Positions 11,701-24,600 of a DNA stretch of 64,000 nt are shown here, piece after piece (the stretch's first letter is position 1; every line of letters starts with the position of its first letter). Origin of the DNA: Hevea brasiliensis (lineage: Eukaryota; Streptophyta; Magnoliopsida; Malpighiales; Euphorbiaceae); contig NC_079496.1 of the NCBI RefSeq assembly GCF_030052815.1, forward strand, positions 42,061,593 to 42,125,592, read 5' to 3'. Made by a program: the position numbers and the translations under genes. Under the pieces are notes generated by a model. That model did no database searches and was not told where the DNA came from. It worked only from the letters and a program-made list of their open reading frames with translations.

Positions 11701-12314
11701 CCCTAATCCAATTGATTAAAACCAGTAATGTACATTCCATTAACTCATTAATCAACATTGATATACATGAAATTTATGCTCTCCTAAGTACATTAAGACT
11801 GCCCAATTGTACATATGCTTCAATCTTCCATATACATTTCACAACCTTACTTCAAAGTACCCATTTCAAGCATACACATAACATCAAACTACTAATACAT
11901 GTAATTAGCCTAATCAGCTTCATTACCCATCAATTACATGTAAAAACAAATTAAACTCCTTTAATATCCATGATTGCTGAAATCATGGCTTCCACATACT
12001 CATCAATTTCCATCAATTTCCTTAACATATCAACTCATCTTAATCATATAACAAGAATTTGAGAAGAAAGGTAAGGAGTTTGAGCACTAACCTCTAGTTG
12101 AGCTTGTTAAAACTTCACTTCTACCTCTTTAAATTACTATCAAAAGCTTCCTTGTGATGTGGGGATTATTTCTTATATTTTCTTATCATTTATTCTATCA
12201 TTTTATGTCTCCTCACTATCATTTAAGTGTAGTTCTAGACATCCTAGCTATCTAGACAAATATTAGTCGTCGGAATAGTAGAATGTAAGGACTACTTACA
12301 GTGAGGGCGTTATA
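8711..12314 (-). repeat. 3' LTR of element C (3604 bp)
   Basis: On the minus strand it starts TATAACGCCCTCAC and ends with the complement of TGTAGCACCCCTCACCC. It contains a 20-bp tandem repeat (9451-9520), three spaced copies of GGCACAAGGCCAGTGGG (near 9616, 9685 and 9737), a CTAAGCAA/TTGCTTAG hairpin at 9247-9263, and a CCAATTGG doublet (11417-11439). ORFs of 60-93 residues here are LTR by-products. Confidence 0.85.
9451..9520. repeat. 20-bp tandem repeat in the C LTR (3.5 copies)
   Basis: The unit TCAGTGTATTTCATGTCATA starts at 9451, 9471, 9491 and 9511 with small changes. The right LTR has the same array in degenerate form (about 19099-19170), and element D inserted about ten bases beyond its end. 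Confidence 0.85.
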
Positions 12315-12454
12315 ATTCTTCCCCTCTAAATAAAATTTCATCCTCAAAATTTACCCAATGTAACAAATCGAGGAACCACTATCTCCTTGTCTTTTCACTT
12401 TGTTTGTGTTATAATACTTTACTTTCTTTTTAGTCTTTCTTACTAGTTCTAGCT
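12315..12454 (-). other. Internal region of C, polypurine side
   Basis: It resembles the sequence next to the F LTR: minus-strand ...GGGTAAATTTTGAGGATGAA, then TTTAGAGGGGAAGAAT as polypurine tract directly before the LTR. No coding. It continues across solo LTR E at 18025. Confidence 0.7.
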
Positions 12455-15196
12455 TTACATGTAACACCCCTATTTGTATAGCCTGGTATATTTCACTATT
12501 CCGATGATCGGTGTCAGTCCGGACAATTAAGGGGATTAGAACCACACTTAGGACAACTAGATAAGCCCTAAACACGAATAATTAGTAATTGTCAATTAGT
12601 TAAGTATAAATAAGAAAAACAGAACATAAGAAGTTAAATGAGCCGAGAGTCACAGCGATGGGTGGCCTTCTCGTGAAGGACTGTGAGGTCGATTTAAACT
12701 CAAATTTCGAACCGTAAAATGTGACGCTGCGGTCCTTAGGACTATCGTGAACACAGTGGAAAAGAGAAAATCACGAAAAAGAATTGTTAAGCCAGTCAAA
12801 TAATTAGGTTAGGGAGTCGGAAGAAATATTAAATTATTTGCAAACCGGGTCGAACTGGCGAGGGGCAATTTGGTTTATTGATCCCAAGAGCTGACTCCTG
12901 ACTTAATTGTCAAATAAAATCAGAGAAAAGAAAATTTCAGAATCGAAAATTAAATTAAAAAACTAATGGAAAAAAAAGAGAGGAAAAAGGAAAAGTAAAA
13001 AGTGATGACATCATGCATGACCTCATGCATGATGCAATAAATATATAATTAATAAATTTAATTAATTTGATTTTATGGTCTTCCATAAGACTAGATTCAT
13101 AAAAGAAAAGAAAAAAAAAAAAAAACAAAAGTCATCTTCCTCATCCTTGCCGCCCCATCTTTCTCTTCCTTCTCACTCATCTTGTTTCCACCATTTTTAA
13201 GAGTTAGGAAGCTTGAATATTCCTATTTTCTTCCATAAATTCATCAAGTCCCAACATTAAATATTCTCCTTACATGTTGAGGAAGCACTAGGGAGCAAAA
13301 AAGAGAAGAAAGACTTGAAGATAAGAAAGCTTAGAAACCCTTCAAGCAAGGTTAGTGTTTATTCCTTCAATTTTTCTCTATTTTAATGATTAAATACTTG
13401 TATTAAGTTGGAATTTGATGAAAATTGAAACAAAATGATAAGATAAGGAACCATAGGGAATTCGGCCAGCCTAGGGAAATATTGGATTTGATGGAAAATT
13501 TTGGAATTAAAGTGTTAGAGAAGTTGGATTAAGTGTGTAGATGTTGATTTAATACTTTAATTTCATTAGTGGAATGAATTGTGTAAATTAGGGTTTGGCA
13601 CCTAGGGTTTAGGAGACAAAAATATGAGAATTGGTCAAATGGTGTGTTTGACCTTGTTTGAGATGAAAAATGGTCATTTGTGACCAATTGGAGTATGTTA
13701 GAAGTGTTGGAACCAAATGCAAATTCGGGTCATGGTGCAGGTAGCAGGACCAAGGTCCCTTTGAGGGACCAAAATTGAAAATTTATAAGTCTAATTGGTG
13801 TGAGGCCAATTGGGAATGAAAATAGACACAAAATGAAACATTTTTCATATAGGAATCATGCCCAAAAAGTGATCAAAACCTAGTGAACAAATTGACCAAA
13901 TCCGGACTTATGCAGTCTGACCTGTGCAAAAATGACCAAATAAATAGTGTTTGTTCATTTGGCCATAACTTGGGCTAGGTAGGTCTAAATGACCTGAAAT
14001 TTTACCAGTGGACAGATGAGATATAGACCTAAAACTTTTATGAAGAACAAAAACGCAAATTATGCCCTTAACCAAGTCATTTGGCCACCTAAAATTGATG
14101 ACCTAAAACTGCCAGAACCAGTTTGGTGCCCAGAAAATCTGGGTTAAGTCCAATCCGGCAGCCATGATTCAAATGGCTATAACTTGAGCTAAAAGACTCC
14201 AATTGGAGTGATTCAAAGAGGAGAATAAAGTTAAGACAATAGGGAACATTTTCTATGAAGAAAGTTTTGCCAAATTCTAACAGAAAAATGACCAATGGAA
14301 CGGTGCAACTTAAGACACCAAAACTGAAAATTTACAAATTTGCCTAAAAGACTTAGAATTTGAGTAAACAACCAAAAACCAATAAATTTAGTAACCAAAA
14401 TGTGGTATGTGGGTGAAGTTGGAATTCCATACCTATTAAGCCTTAGAAAGTCAACAAATTGACTTGAATAGTATCGTGAATAGTTACCCAAAAACACAAA
14501 TTTTAAAGAACATCAATTTTAGCATATTAAGGCTAGGTATAAGTGAATTTGAATTTATTTTGGATTTATAATAAGTTATGATACTAAAATACTGTGAAAC
14601 TATGTGTTTCAATTGAAAAGAACACCGGGAAAGAACCTGAGGGATCGAGTCAAGGCCAAGAGGCGACTCGCTTAAGGTTTGTGCACAACATCGAAATGCT
14701 TCGAAATTCATTTATAAAGTGCATGAAATGTGTATTATGCTTTTGATTTGAATTGTTGAAAGTTTATTTGTGTATGTTTGAAATAGCAATAAATGTTTAG
14801 TAAATTGTTAAGATAAGTTTTGAAACCACAGTGTCATGACCATATATTTGAACACCTCACTAGCATGACTAGTGAGGGAAATCAGTTTTGAATTTTGATT
14901 TCTTCTCTGACTGAAGTGTTGAGGTGTGTGCTAGTAGAAGAAGAAAAAGAATGGGTTCCCATATATTTGAGCTAGCTAGCTTTGTGATGTGACTTCTCAT
15001 AAGCCTCTGGCTATTGAGAAGATATTTGTTTCGAATGGCATGATATAACTGTGGGTTTTATGAAATTAGTTTTGACACTTTGAAATGAAATTGTTTGGAT
15101 TAAAATCTCATAATTCATGTTTTGTATTTAATTCTCATGTGCAGTTCAATTTTTAAATAAATGTGATTTAATGCCGCATAAAGTTTATTTTAGTAT

Positions 15197-15336
15197 GTTG
15201 TGCACCATTGCATCCTAGTACTCAGCGATGGCTGTTATTGTTGTCGCAGATATAGAGATTAGAGGAGCAGCAGATTGAGCTGCTGAGGATTGAGGAGCTA
15301 CCTGCTTTGAAGTTATATCGGGTATATTTTATACCC
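15197..15336 (+). promoter_or_regulatory. LTR hairpin module, copy in E
   Basis: GCGATGGC (15225-15232) pairs with GTTGTCGC (15240-15247) using G-T wobbles. GGGTATA (15320-15326) pairs with TATACCC (15330-15336), one pair longer than in A. The first stem seen in A is not clear here. The leader GTTGTGCACC is conserved. Confidence 0.55.
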
Positions 15337-15904
15337 TGATTGTAAAAATTTATTTTGATGTATGTAATGTATGTAAAGGTATGGACATGCAAAATTGGTC
15401 TTGAGCAGTTTGTATAAAGTTTGTAATAAATTTTAGTTTGAATTTCTCTTAATGTATATTTTTGTAATGATGTATATAAATTGTTTTATCTTTAATGAAA
15501 TATGAATGGAAGTATTTTGCTTTAAATTGAATGAAATTGATTAATGGTATTTTGATGATTGTTGAATATTGGAAATTGTGGATTTGAATTTTTGGAAATT
15601 GATAAATGATGTTGAAATTGATTGGGATGGTTGTGAATTTGAAGAAGTTATTGAGACAAATTATTGGAAGTGCTTTTTACAGGAATTTGAAGAACTGTTT
15701 TCTTAAAATACAGAAGGCACTCTGCCGAAATTTCTATAAAATTTGCGAAAAAATAAAATGAGCCAAAAATTTTAACTAGTTTTCAACTTTAATTAAATGT
15801 TTTAATACCTATTAGAAAATGCTCACCACTTATAAAAGTAAGAAAATTGTTTTAAAATCCCTTGTAGGGTACTTAATGAGTTATCGGTAGGTAAAGTTCG
15901 GTAG

Positions 15905-17958
15905 TGTTAGTAGTATGCCCTAGAGCATATCATTTAGTATGTATCTTGTACATATTTTTATTAATAAAAGGCATTTCCACTTTTCCGTTTACATAATATA
16001 TTTATGTGTAATAGAAAAGGTCCATTGATATTTTATTAGAAATATTATTCTTAAGTTATTAAGAATACGAGTGACAATATTTCTAGCACAAAGTATCATA
16101 AATAGGTTCACAATCAATGATACTTCATAATAAGAACATGACTTATCCAGAAAGATTGTATTCATGTTTGTTACCAAGTTATTTATATGAGATATAAATA
16201 AGATGGAATGGTGTGTCTCATGCCATATGACAAACATGATAGGCACTTATAAATGATTATCAATGTTTTGTCATAAATCATATCAGTGCATATAATCTTT
16301 AGACCTGAGATAGCACAGTTATTTTGTATATAGGTAGTTTGAGTTTGATACTGCTTTCATACTTGTACTATGTATGGGTATATGGGCATCTGTTGGCTCC
16401 TACTAGTTATATATGGAGGTAGGTGTTGATCAAGATGGAATTTGTTCCTTTAAGTAAATAGAGATAAAATCCTATGTTCATTTAATTGTTCTTGATGTTT
16501 CAAGTTCCTGGCCAGGATAGATAGATTTATTCAGAAAATATTTTCTGATGAGAAAATTTTTTTAATTAAGAACTAGAATTAAAAGAGAACATAATATTCA
16601 TAGCAAATAAAGTTTGACATAAACCATGACTCCAACTTGAGTTGGGATTTTATAACAGAGAGATTCTAGTGCATGGTAACATATGATTATAGGTTCATTT
16701 AAGGTAAACCTTATTAATAATTGGGTGGCCATGGCATACTATGCTAGGTGTTAACCATGGTCTATGAGGTTTATAAAATGATTTAGAGAAATCATTTATG
16801 GTAAGAAAGAGTTCTGATGATATTAAGAGTTGATATCATGTCTCATTACCAATTAGTGATGAGCCTAGTAAGTCACACACATACACAAGTTAGCACCTAT
16901 TTAAATATGATTTAATTAATTAATTAAAGAGTTTAATTGATTAATTAAATATGTTTGGTTTGCAATTAAATTGCAAAATCCCTAGCATGACTTGAAACCA
17001 AATCTAAATTATTGGATGTATAGCATAAGTTAAATTTATATTTAAAGTGTTTAAATATGAATTTAATTAATGAGAAATTAATTAATAGAGATTAATTAAT
17101 TAATTTATATTTGATATAAATTAGAAGAAGAAAAATAATTATTTTGGGTTAAGAACTCAAAATTAAGACACAAGGGTATTTTGGTCATTTCACAGTGTGA
17201 CACGTGGCACCATGAGATGGTGACACATGGGATTGCAAAAAAGCTTGCCAAATGTTTTTTAATCATATAAGATGATTAAAATCAAGATTAAATATAGGTT
17301 TGACACTTGGCACAATGTGATTGGGTCACTTAAACCTAGAGCTAATCAAAGGGTGACATGTGGCAAGGGTTTAATGTGTTAACCTAGCTATATAAGTGTT
17401 GTTATGAAAAGAAAAACAACCAACAGCCACTCCTCTCCTTTGTCACGCCATTTTGAGGTTCTCCATTTATTCTTCTTCATCTCTCATCAATTCAAAGAGA
17501 TTAGCCATCAATCTCTTGAATTAAGAACACTAGAAATTGTTTCTAGTGTCCTGTTTACATATCTAATCTCTTAAAAGGCCGAACTTGAATTTCTAATTAA
17601 TAGAAAAAGCTTTAGAAGCTGTTCAAGGGCTGCCATAGGTGTTCTTGGTGTGGACAAGCTAAAGGGACAACATTTGGTATCCTGAAGACAAATCTCAAAG
17701 GCGCAGACACGCTGCAGTGCATCAAGAGGTTAGTGTAATCATTTTTTATTTAATCTAGGGTTCTAAAATTAATCTGATTAATTTTAAAATTTTAAATGGA
17801 AAATACAGATCCAAAAACATATTAAAAGAGTTTTAATATGTTGTTTATCATTGAAATCAAATAGATAAAAATAAATCTTGCATGATACATGTGACCCTAG
17901 GTGAAAAATTTTGAATTCAATGGTATAAACTTGTGTTTTTCACGCTTTCATTCCTTCA
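15905..17958 (+). mobile_element. N: Ty1/copia solo LTR (2054 bp) nested in E
   Basis: Starts TGTTAGTAGTATGCCC and ends CATTCCTTCA; target duplication GGTAG at 15900-15904 and 17959-17963. It matches the 5' LTR of G (56458-58557, opposite strand) and the H LTR fragment, so it is the same copia family. No internal region, PBS or polypurine tract: a solo LTR. A small minus-strand ORF inside it (15989-16246) has a counterpart in G's 3' LTR (50594-50851) simply because the LTRs are homologous. Confidence 0.9.
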
Positions 17959-18024
17959 GGTAGTTCATTAGGTATTCTACGGGATCATGTTATGCCTTAC
18001 AGAGGGGTAAGGTGTGACATTACA

Positions 18025-18364
18025 ATCTTATCCTTATCTCGATTTACTATCGGAAATACGTAGCTCTACACAATAGTCCTAAGTCAGTACTGTAATCTGC
18101 AACTTACAGCACATACATCGAGAGCATTGCGTAGTTACCACGGTATATCCCAATAGATTAGATTTTTTTTTCTATACTTATCCTTTTCGAATCTATGACT
18201 TTCTGTGGATCGAGATCCATACCTTAACCTAAAATAACTAGAGAAAATAGATCTGCATTAGTGTCATCTCGACTCTATTTAAAGGCCCATGCATGTGATA
18301 CAACTATTTCTTTCTATCTATCTAGGTCTAAAATTGCCTAAACCTTTGCTCTGATACCACTAAA
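18025..18364 (-). other. Internal region of C, 5' side, with conserved non-coding block
   Basis: Read on the minus strand, this follows the primer-binding site and then matches the block seen in D (about 24930-25060) and F (about 34840-34990), including GAAAAGGATAAG, CTATTGGGATATACCG, the GTACTGTAA/TTACAGCAC hairpin (18087-18112) and TGTGTAGAGCTACGTA. No reading frame. It indicates that C belongs to, or recombined with, the same non-autonomous lineage. Confidence 0.7.
18348..18359 (-). other. Primer-binding site of C
   Basis: Minus-strand TGGTATCAGAGC, complementary to the 3' end of plant initiator tRNA-Met, five bases inside the right LTR of C. Confidence 0.9.
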
Positions 18365-19180
18365 TGTAGCACCCCTCACCCATCTACAGTGTAACCGAGC
18401 AAGGTGTGCCAAATTCAGTGCCGGGGCACCCTATTTTATCCTGTCGTGTCCATTGTTAATTTTTAAACTGTGTAGAAAACATGTGGTATTTTTTTTTTAT
18501 CACAATTTATCTCTGTGGAAACATGTAGTAAGCTTCCTTTGTTTTATTGGCATCTGGCAGGTTCCAATAGTTACTTGTCAAAAATAACTTCATATCATAT
18601 ATGTTCTATTCAATTTCAAGAAAATAATATTTTTTATTCATTCATTCATATGGAAATTATACACAAAAAGTCATAAGTTTATTTTACAATCTCAAAAATA
18701 TCAATACAATTTATTACATCATCAACTATAAATACATGAATCAAAATATTAATCTATACATGGGCCCTACCAAAATATTATAACTGATGAGGTGACTCTG
18801 GACTCTAGACTCTGGACATCTATAATCAGAGTACTACTGTGGCGGTTGCTGCTGTGTCTGGTCTCCAGTACCTACGCGATGGAAAATCCAACGTGCTAAG
18901 CAAATTGCTTAATGGTGCATAATCTTAAAGAAATTCAACTAAATAATTATAAATACTAATTCTGTGTAAACTTTTACAATTCTAGGTCATTTGCATATTT
19001 TACTGCACTTTCGGAATAAATTAATTAGCAGTATCTTTTTTGTATATTTATTTTATTCTGTCTTTTTTAAACTCATGTCAGAGTCTTTAGAACTACTTCA
19101 GTGTTTTTCATGTTATATCATTGTATTTCATGCCATATTAGTATATTTCATGCCATATCAATGTATTTGCGTCCAAGTAA

Positions 19181-22100
19181 TGTAATGCCCTCACTTTTCG
19201 TAGTCCGTACATTATGCTACTCCGGTGACCTAATGTTTGTTCGGACAAGTCAGGATGTCTGGGACTACACTTCAGTGATAGTGAGAAGGCATAAAATGAT
19301 GAAATAAATAATAAGAAAATACAAGAAACATTAAGAAAAAATAAAAGAGAGGAAATGAAACTAGGTTAAACGAGTCGGCACAGTAGAGATGGGTGACCGC
19401 ACCGGGAAGTTACGGTGAAGGCAATTGCCGACCCCAGGATAGCGGGAAACCCTTGGAAATAATTTTCGGGACCTAATTAAAGGTCTATTGAGGTATAATT
19501 TACATTGAAAATGTTAAAGAAAATTTAGTAAGTCAGTATAAATAAAAATGAAAATTAAAGAAATCAGCGGGACAATGATTAAATCGGTTTTACCGAAAAA
19601 TAAGAATTATAGCCTGAAGAGGGGTATTTTGGTCAATTGACACCTCGAGTTTACTTTTTACCTAAATGTCCATTAAAAATAATTAGTGTTGAATTCTGAA
19701 AATGTCATGAAAATAATCAAATTTACATATAATGTAAATAGTGAAAAATTGGGGAATAATTGAAATTAGGGGAAGATTTGCATTTTTTAAATGATAAGTA
19801 TGAGTTACTGGAGCATTATGGACAGATTAAAAACACTAAGGGACAGGTGTATCACCATTTCATTTCCTTCTTCCTCTCAAACCTTCAAGTGGCCGAATCC
19901 TTTTCTTCTCTTAAATTCATCCATGGCCATCCATGGCCAAGCTCTCTCTCTCCATGATCGAAGCCAATTTTTTTCCATTATCCTTCACTAAAGTTGGTCC
20001 ATACAGCTTGGGGAAGAGATAGGGAGTAAGAAAGAAAGGTTTTGGTGAAGTTTTGGTCAAACTTCAAAAGTGGCAAGTGCTTGTTTTCCTTACTTGCTTC
20101 ATTAAAGTTTTAATTGAGGTTATGGTGAGTTAGAATATGGAAGAATTTAATGAGTGTTGACAAGTCCTCAATTCAGCAGCCCTCATGTCCATGGGAGTAT
20201 GAATTATTTCTTCATGTAAATGGTAATTTGAGGTGTTGATTAAAGTGCTTAAATGTATAAGAGTTTAATTAGCATGTGTATGTTTGAATTGTGTATTTGA
20301 AGTAAGGTTATGAAGTCAACATGGAAGTTGAAGCATATGTGCCAATTTGGGCAGCCTTGATATGTTTAGCAAGGCCTTATTTTCATATATATTTAATGTT
20401 GATTAATGAGCAACGGTATTTATATTATTAATTTTGATTAGTTGAATTAGGTTTGGAGAGTTAAAATTGTGGTTGTATATTGATTTAATTGGGTGTGATA
20501 GATATTTACTTGAATTGAATTGTTAATGGACATTGATTTGATCAATTGAGTGTTGCTGGATATAGAACAATTGATTTATTGCTGGATATTGATCAATTGG
20601 GTTGTGGTTGGACAATTGACCAAATTGCAAAGTACATGATGTCCATTAGAAGTGCAAAGTTACAATGTAGGATATGCTTATTGAAAATGGTATGCATTTT
20701 AGGTTCTAAATGGAAATGTGTGATCCCAATTGGTATAAGGCCAATTGGAGGTGAAATAGGACCTATAATAGACCAATTTCCATGAAGAGGTCATGCCAAA
20801 ATTCTGCCTAGAAGTGACATAAAAAAATGACCAAATCCGGAATTGCTTAACATATAAACCCAGATTTTGACCATATGAACAATAGTCAGTATTTTGGCCA
20901 TAACTCACTTAAAACAAGTCCAAATAACCTGAAATTTATACCATTGGAAAGCTCAGACATAGGACTACAACTTTGGTAAAGACCACCAAGCCCCGAAATG
21001 CCATTAAGCAAGTCAAATTGATTGCCCAAGTTGGGTTACAAATACTGGCCGAATTGACTTTGACCTAAAAGTGACCCAGAATTTGTCAAATAAGTGCAAC
21101 TTGACCAGCAATAGTTAAATGACCATAACTTGGTTCATAGAATTTCGAATGATATGAAATCAGTCCCAAAATTTCAATAAGACATAGATCTATAATATTG
21201 GTAATTTGACAAAAACCCAAAAATCAAGGGAACTAGGTCAATTAACTTGATTAAGTAGGCACACTAAATCTGGAATTGGCACATTTGACCATAAAATCTA
21301 GAAAATTCAAATAAACATATCTCCCACAAGAAGTGTCCAATTTAAATGACCCATGCCAATTTGGAAAGCTAAGAAAGAGACCTAAAACTTTGTTTTAGGC
21401 AACTTCCTCAAATTATAAATGTATAAAATCAAAATTTAAGGTCAAAACTACTGACCTAAATAGAAGTATGTTAAAATAGGACATTTGAATTTAAGCTAAT
21501 TTGTGTGACCATAAATAGTTCTATAAAGTTTAAAAAATTACAATAAAATTTTAAATGACTATAAGACATAGGGCAACAAATCCTATGAAGAATGCTAGGC
21601 CTAAATGTTACTACAAACTATCCAAATAAATTAGTCAAATTCAGTATTAAATCTGCCTATTAAGGAAACTAAAATTCAGATTTGACCTAGTTATGGTTAA
21701 TTGACCATAACTTGAGTTATACAACTCTAAATGGAGTGATTCAAAAGTGAAATTAAAGCTAAGATAATAAGGAACAACTTTAACGGGGGATATTTAGCCA
21801 AATTTCCACAATAACTAGACCAATGGCGTAGTAGAATATAGTAACCCAAAATATAAAATTCAAAGGATATAATTTTAAGCAAATTTAAGGCTACAATTAA
21901 GTAGGCATGAAATAAATTATTGGATTAATTATGAGATATGATACCGAAATACTGTAAATTATGTGTTTTAGTTGAAAAAGTGACTGGAAAGGGATCTTGA
22001 AAGGAAAAACAAGAATTGAAGTAAATAAGAGGTTTGTGCACAACTAGTTTTTAATTGATTTTGTTCTGAATATTTCATATGATTAAATGATATTATTTTT

Positions 22101-23680
22101 CTTATGTATTATGTTTATCAAGTATTGGATTTAATTCAATGATTATTGAAATTGTTATAGTATGTATAAATTTAGCTTTGTGAAATGGTATTTCAACAAT
22201 TATTGAGCATTATTGTAGATTGAATAAATTAGTTTTGGAAAAATTATGATAAAATATGTTTTCAATTGTGAAGAGCATTAAAATTAATGGATATTGGAAT
22301 TGACGTTGAATTGAATTGTGTTGTGATTTATGCTCACAAAAAAGATAAACATATTCATGATATTGTTTTATATCTCACTATACATGCTTGACTAGGTTAT
22401 TACCCGTCTCTCTCATTTGTTGAGAAGACAATGGAGTTAGCTTTGTTTTGATTACCATGGTACGTGCACAGGCTTAGATTCTCCTCTTATTAGAGGTTAG
22501 ATCTAAGTTTTTCATGGCCCTTTTGGAAGTTTCACTATTGTGTTGTGTACTGTGCACGGTGATTCGACCTCCTCGACCATAGGGAGTTAGAATCCTGTTT
22601 CGACCTCCTTGACCATAAGGAGTTATAATCACCCCAGAGATGGCCCTTTCGGATTAGTCTTGCATAGTTAGTGAGATAAAGAATAATTTTTGAATAGTAA
22701 AGAATTTTGATTTCAATTGGTATTTATGCATAATTTGATTTTATTGGAATCAATATTTATTTCCATAAATTGCTGGAATTACCTTAAATGTTTAGTTGTG
22801 ATTTGATAAATTGAATTTCGTGATCAAAGTCATTTTATACAAATGATTTATATTATTGGCAACGAATATTTTGATTTTTGGAATTTGATGAGTATCAAGA
22901 TTTTCAAATTATTTATTGTAATTTTGCTAAGGTATATTGTACTATATTTTAAGTTATAGTTATGCACCACTGAGTTCACCACTCAGAGATAGCTTTGTAT
23001 GTTGTCGCAAGTGAAAAGAGCATAGAGCACTTGAGTAAGCTTCCTTGAAGACACATTCAGATCAGCTCCAGGTATATCATAGGTATACCCATGTAAATAG
23101 GTTTGATGTATGCATGTAATAATATGTATGCAAATTATTTGAGCAGTTGTATAAAAACTCTTGTAAAATATTTTGGTATGTAATTAAATGCAAATTATTG
23201 TAATGTAAATTTGAGATTTCATTTACCTGTATAGTTTTATAATATTAATTTTTGAGTCTTGTAATCAATGAAATGTTTCTTTTATGATGAGGTTGGTTTG
23301 AAAATGTATTGATTTGATTATTGAGATTGAATTGTGAGATGAAATGAAGTTTATTAGAGTTGTATTTGAGCAAAAATATTAGAAGTGTGTTTCTTTGCAG
23401 GTTTTGAAGAACTATTTTCTCAAAAATATAGCCGGCATTCTGTCGAAATTTTTGTAAAAACTGCAAAAATTTTAATTACATAAAAATTTGATTTATGACT
23501 TAGTGTCAAATAAAGGTTTTTAATATTTATGAAAAATTTATCCACCACTTTCAAAATGAACGAAAATTGTTTTAAAATCTCTTGTAGTATATTTAATGAG
23601 TTATCGGTAGGCAAAGTACGGTAATTCATTAGGTGTATTGTGGGATCATGTTATGCCTTACAGAGGGGTAGGGTGTGACA
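19181..23680 (+). repeat. 5' LTR of element D (4500 bp)
   Basis: Starts TGTAATGCCCTCAC and ends GTAGGGTGTGACA. Landmarks: CCAATTGG doublet (20726-20748), repeated CCATAACT blocks (near 20898, 21122 and 21708), AGGTTTGTGCACAAC (22030-22044), paired TTCGACCTCC...GGGAGTT units (about 22562-22632), hairpin module (22960-23089). Its reading frames (up to 79 residues) have no recognisable product. Confidence 0.88.
22960..23089 (+). promoter_or_regulatory. Three-hairpin LTR module, copy in D
   Basis: Stem 1: CTGAGT (22970-22975) with ACTCAG (22981-22986). Stem 2: GATAGC (22988-22993) with GTTGTC (23001-23006), then GCAAG. Stem 3: GGTATA (23071-23076) with TATACC (23084-23089). The A-T pair next to CTGAG in A is T-A here, a compensatory change. 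Confidence 0.55.
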
Positions 23681-23687
23681 TGTTTAG

Positions 23688-23699
23688 TGATATCAGAGC
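23688..23699 (+). other. Primer-binding site of D
   Basis: TGATATCAGAGC, seven bases inside the 5' LTR; one G-to-A change from the initiator tRNA-Met complement TGGTATCAGAGC. Confidence 0.85.
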
Positions 23700-23867
23700 A
23701 ATGGTTTTAACGTAAATTTTGAACTGTGAATTTGAAATATTTTTATCGGTAAATACAACTACTTAAATGTTTGATACATATAGTACATTTGCATCATAAA
23801 TATGAACTAATGGAGAGAAATCTCCTTGTGTTGGTTGTACAAGAAATAGAATATCCTGTGAAAAGAT

Positions 23868-24600
23868 ATGAAAGAGAAAAATGAGACAATAGAACAGTTT
23901 GTGATGGCGAAAGTACAAGGTGAGGCCCCAGCCCCTCAGAGAGTCGGAAGCCCGGCTTTACCAGCTCCACCTGTACAAATTACTACACAAATTGCCCAAC
24001 AAATGGCCACTTTCTTTCAACAAATGGCTGATAATCTGTTAGCCCAAGCCTAAGTACCAACCCAACCCCCACAAGGGCAATATGAAATAGAGAAGAGTGA
24101 AAAACCTATGGGTCAAAGTTCGAGTAGTAAATTCGGGAAGAGAAAAGGATTTGAGGAACCCTGAACTCATGAATATGACAAAGGTGGATCTTTAGGGTAG
24201 AGACCACCAAGACCTAGTCATCGAACAACCAGAAGTTCCTATCCTCCTCGTATCTGTAACTCTTGTGGCAAACTACATGGGGGTATTTATCATAAAGCCA
24301 CTGGAGCCTGCTACAATTGTGGTGATCATGGATATTTTGTTAGAGATTGTACTAGAGCACCTCGATCTGCTCTCCGAAATTCACAGATAGTCAGTCAGGG
24401 CCGAGATAGAAACAGAATCGATATTCCTAGCAACCCTAGCATAGCAAATCAACCCAAGCATAGTAGCGCACTAGTCAGAGCATCCATTATGTGCCAAGGA
24501 GAAAGAGTAGAAACTTCGGATGTAGGTAGTAAGTTCTTAATTTTGGAGGAAACAATTAGTTGTTATTTGATCCCAGCACTACTTATTTGTATGTTAGTGT
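23868..24600 (+). pseudogene. gag: gag remnant of D lacking capsid, running into a protease scrap
   Basis: Starts MKEKNETIEQ. The N-terminal segment (QQMATFFQQMADNL) is joined straight to the basic linker IEKSEKPMGQSSSSK, without the roughly 200-residue capsid domain expected of gypsy gag; F has the same joint. Stops occur at 24051-24053 (...AQA then stop) and twice more (near 24162 and 24196). The zinc knuckle reads CYNCGDHGYFVRDC (24309-24350): Tyr replaces the His of CX2CX4HX4C. The 3' end slips frame into a protease-like FDPSTTYLYVSV (about 24570-24605). It cannot make a working Gag. Confidence 0.8.

Larger units (their letters stand above)
12460..18019 (+). mobile_element. E: gypsy solo LTR (about 3.5 kb) nested in C, itself split by N
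   Basis: Starts TGTAACACCCCTATTTG and ends AAGGTGTGACA. Direct repeats TTACA flank it (12455-12459, 18020-18024). It is the same family as solo LTR M (shared start block with TATAGCCTGGTATATTTCAC). The pieces are 12460-15904 and 17964-18019. Landmarks: CCAATTGG (13806-13813), AGGTTTGTGCACAAC (14675-14689), GCTAGCTAGC (14971-14980), hairpin module (15197-15336). No internal region is present, so one LTR remained after LTR-LTR recombination (the usual origin of solo LTRs). Confidence 0.88.

Noticed and set aside
11673..11954. 93-codon frame present in both LTRs of C (also 28595-28876)
   Set aside because: Its presence in both copies is explained by LTR homology; no recognisable protein features.
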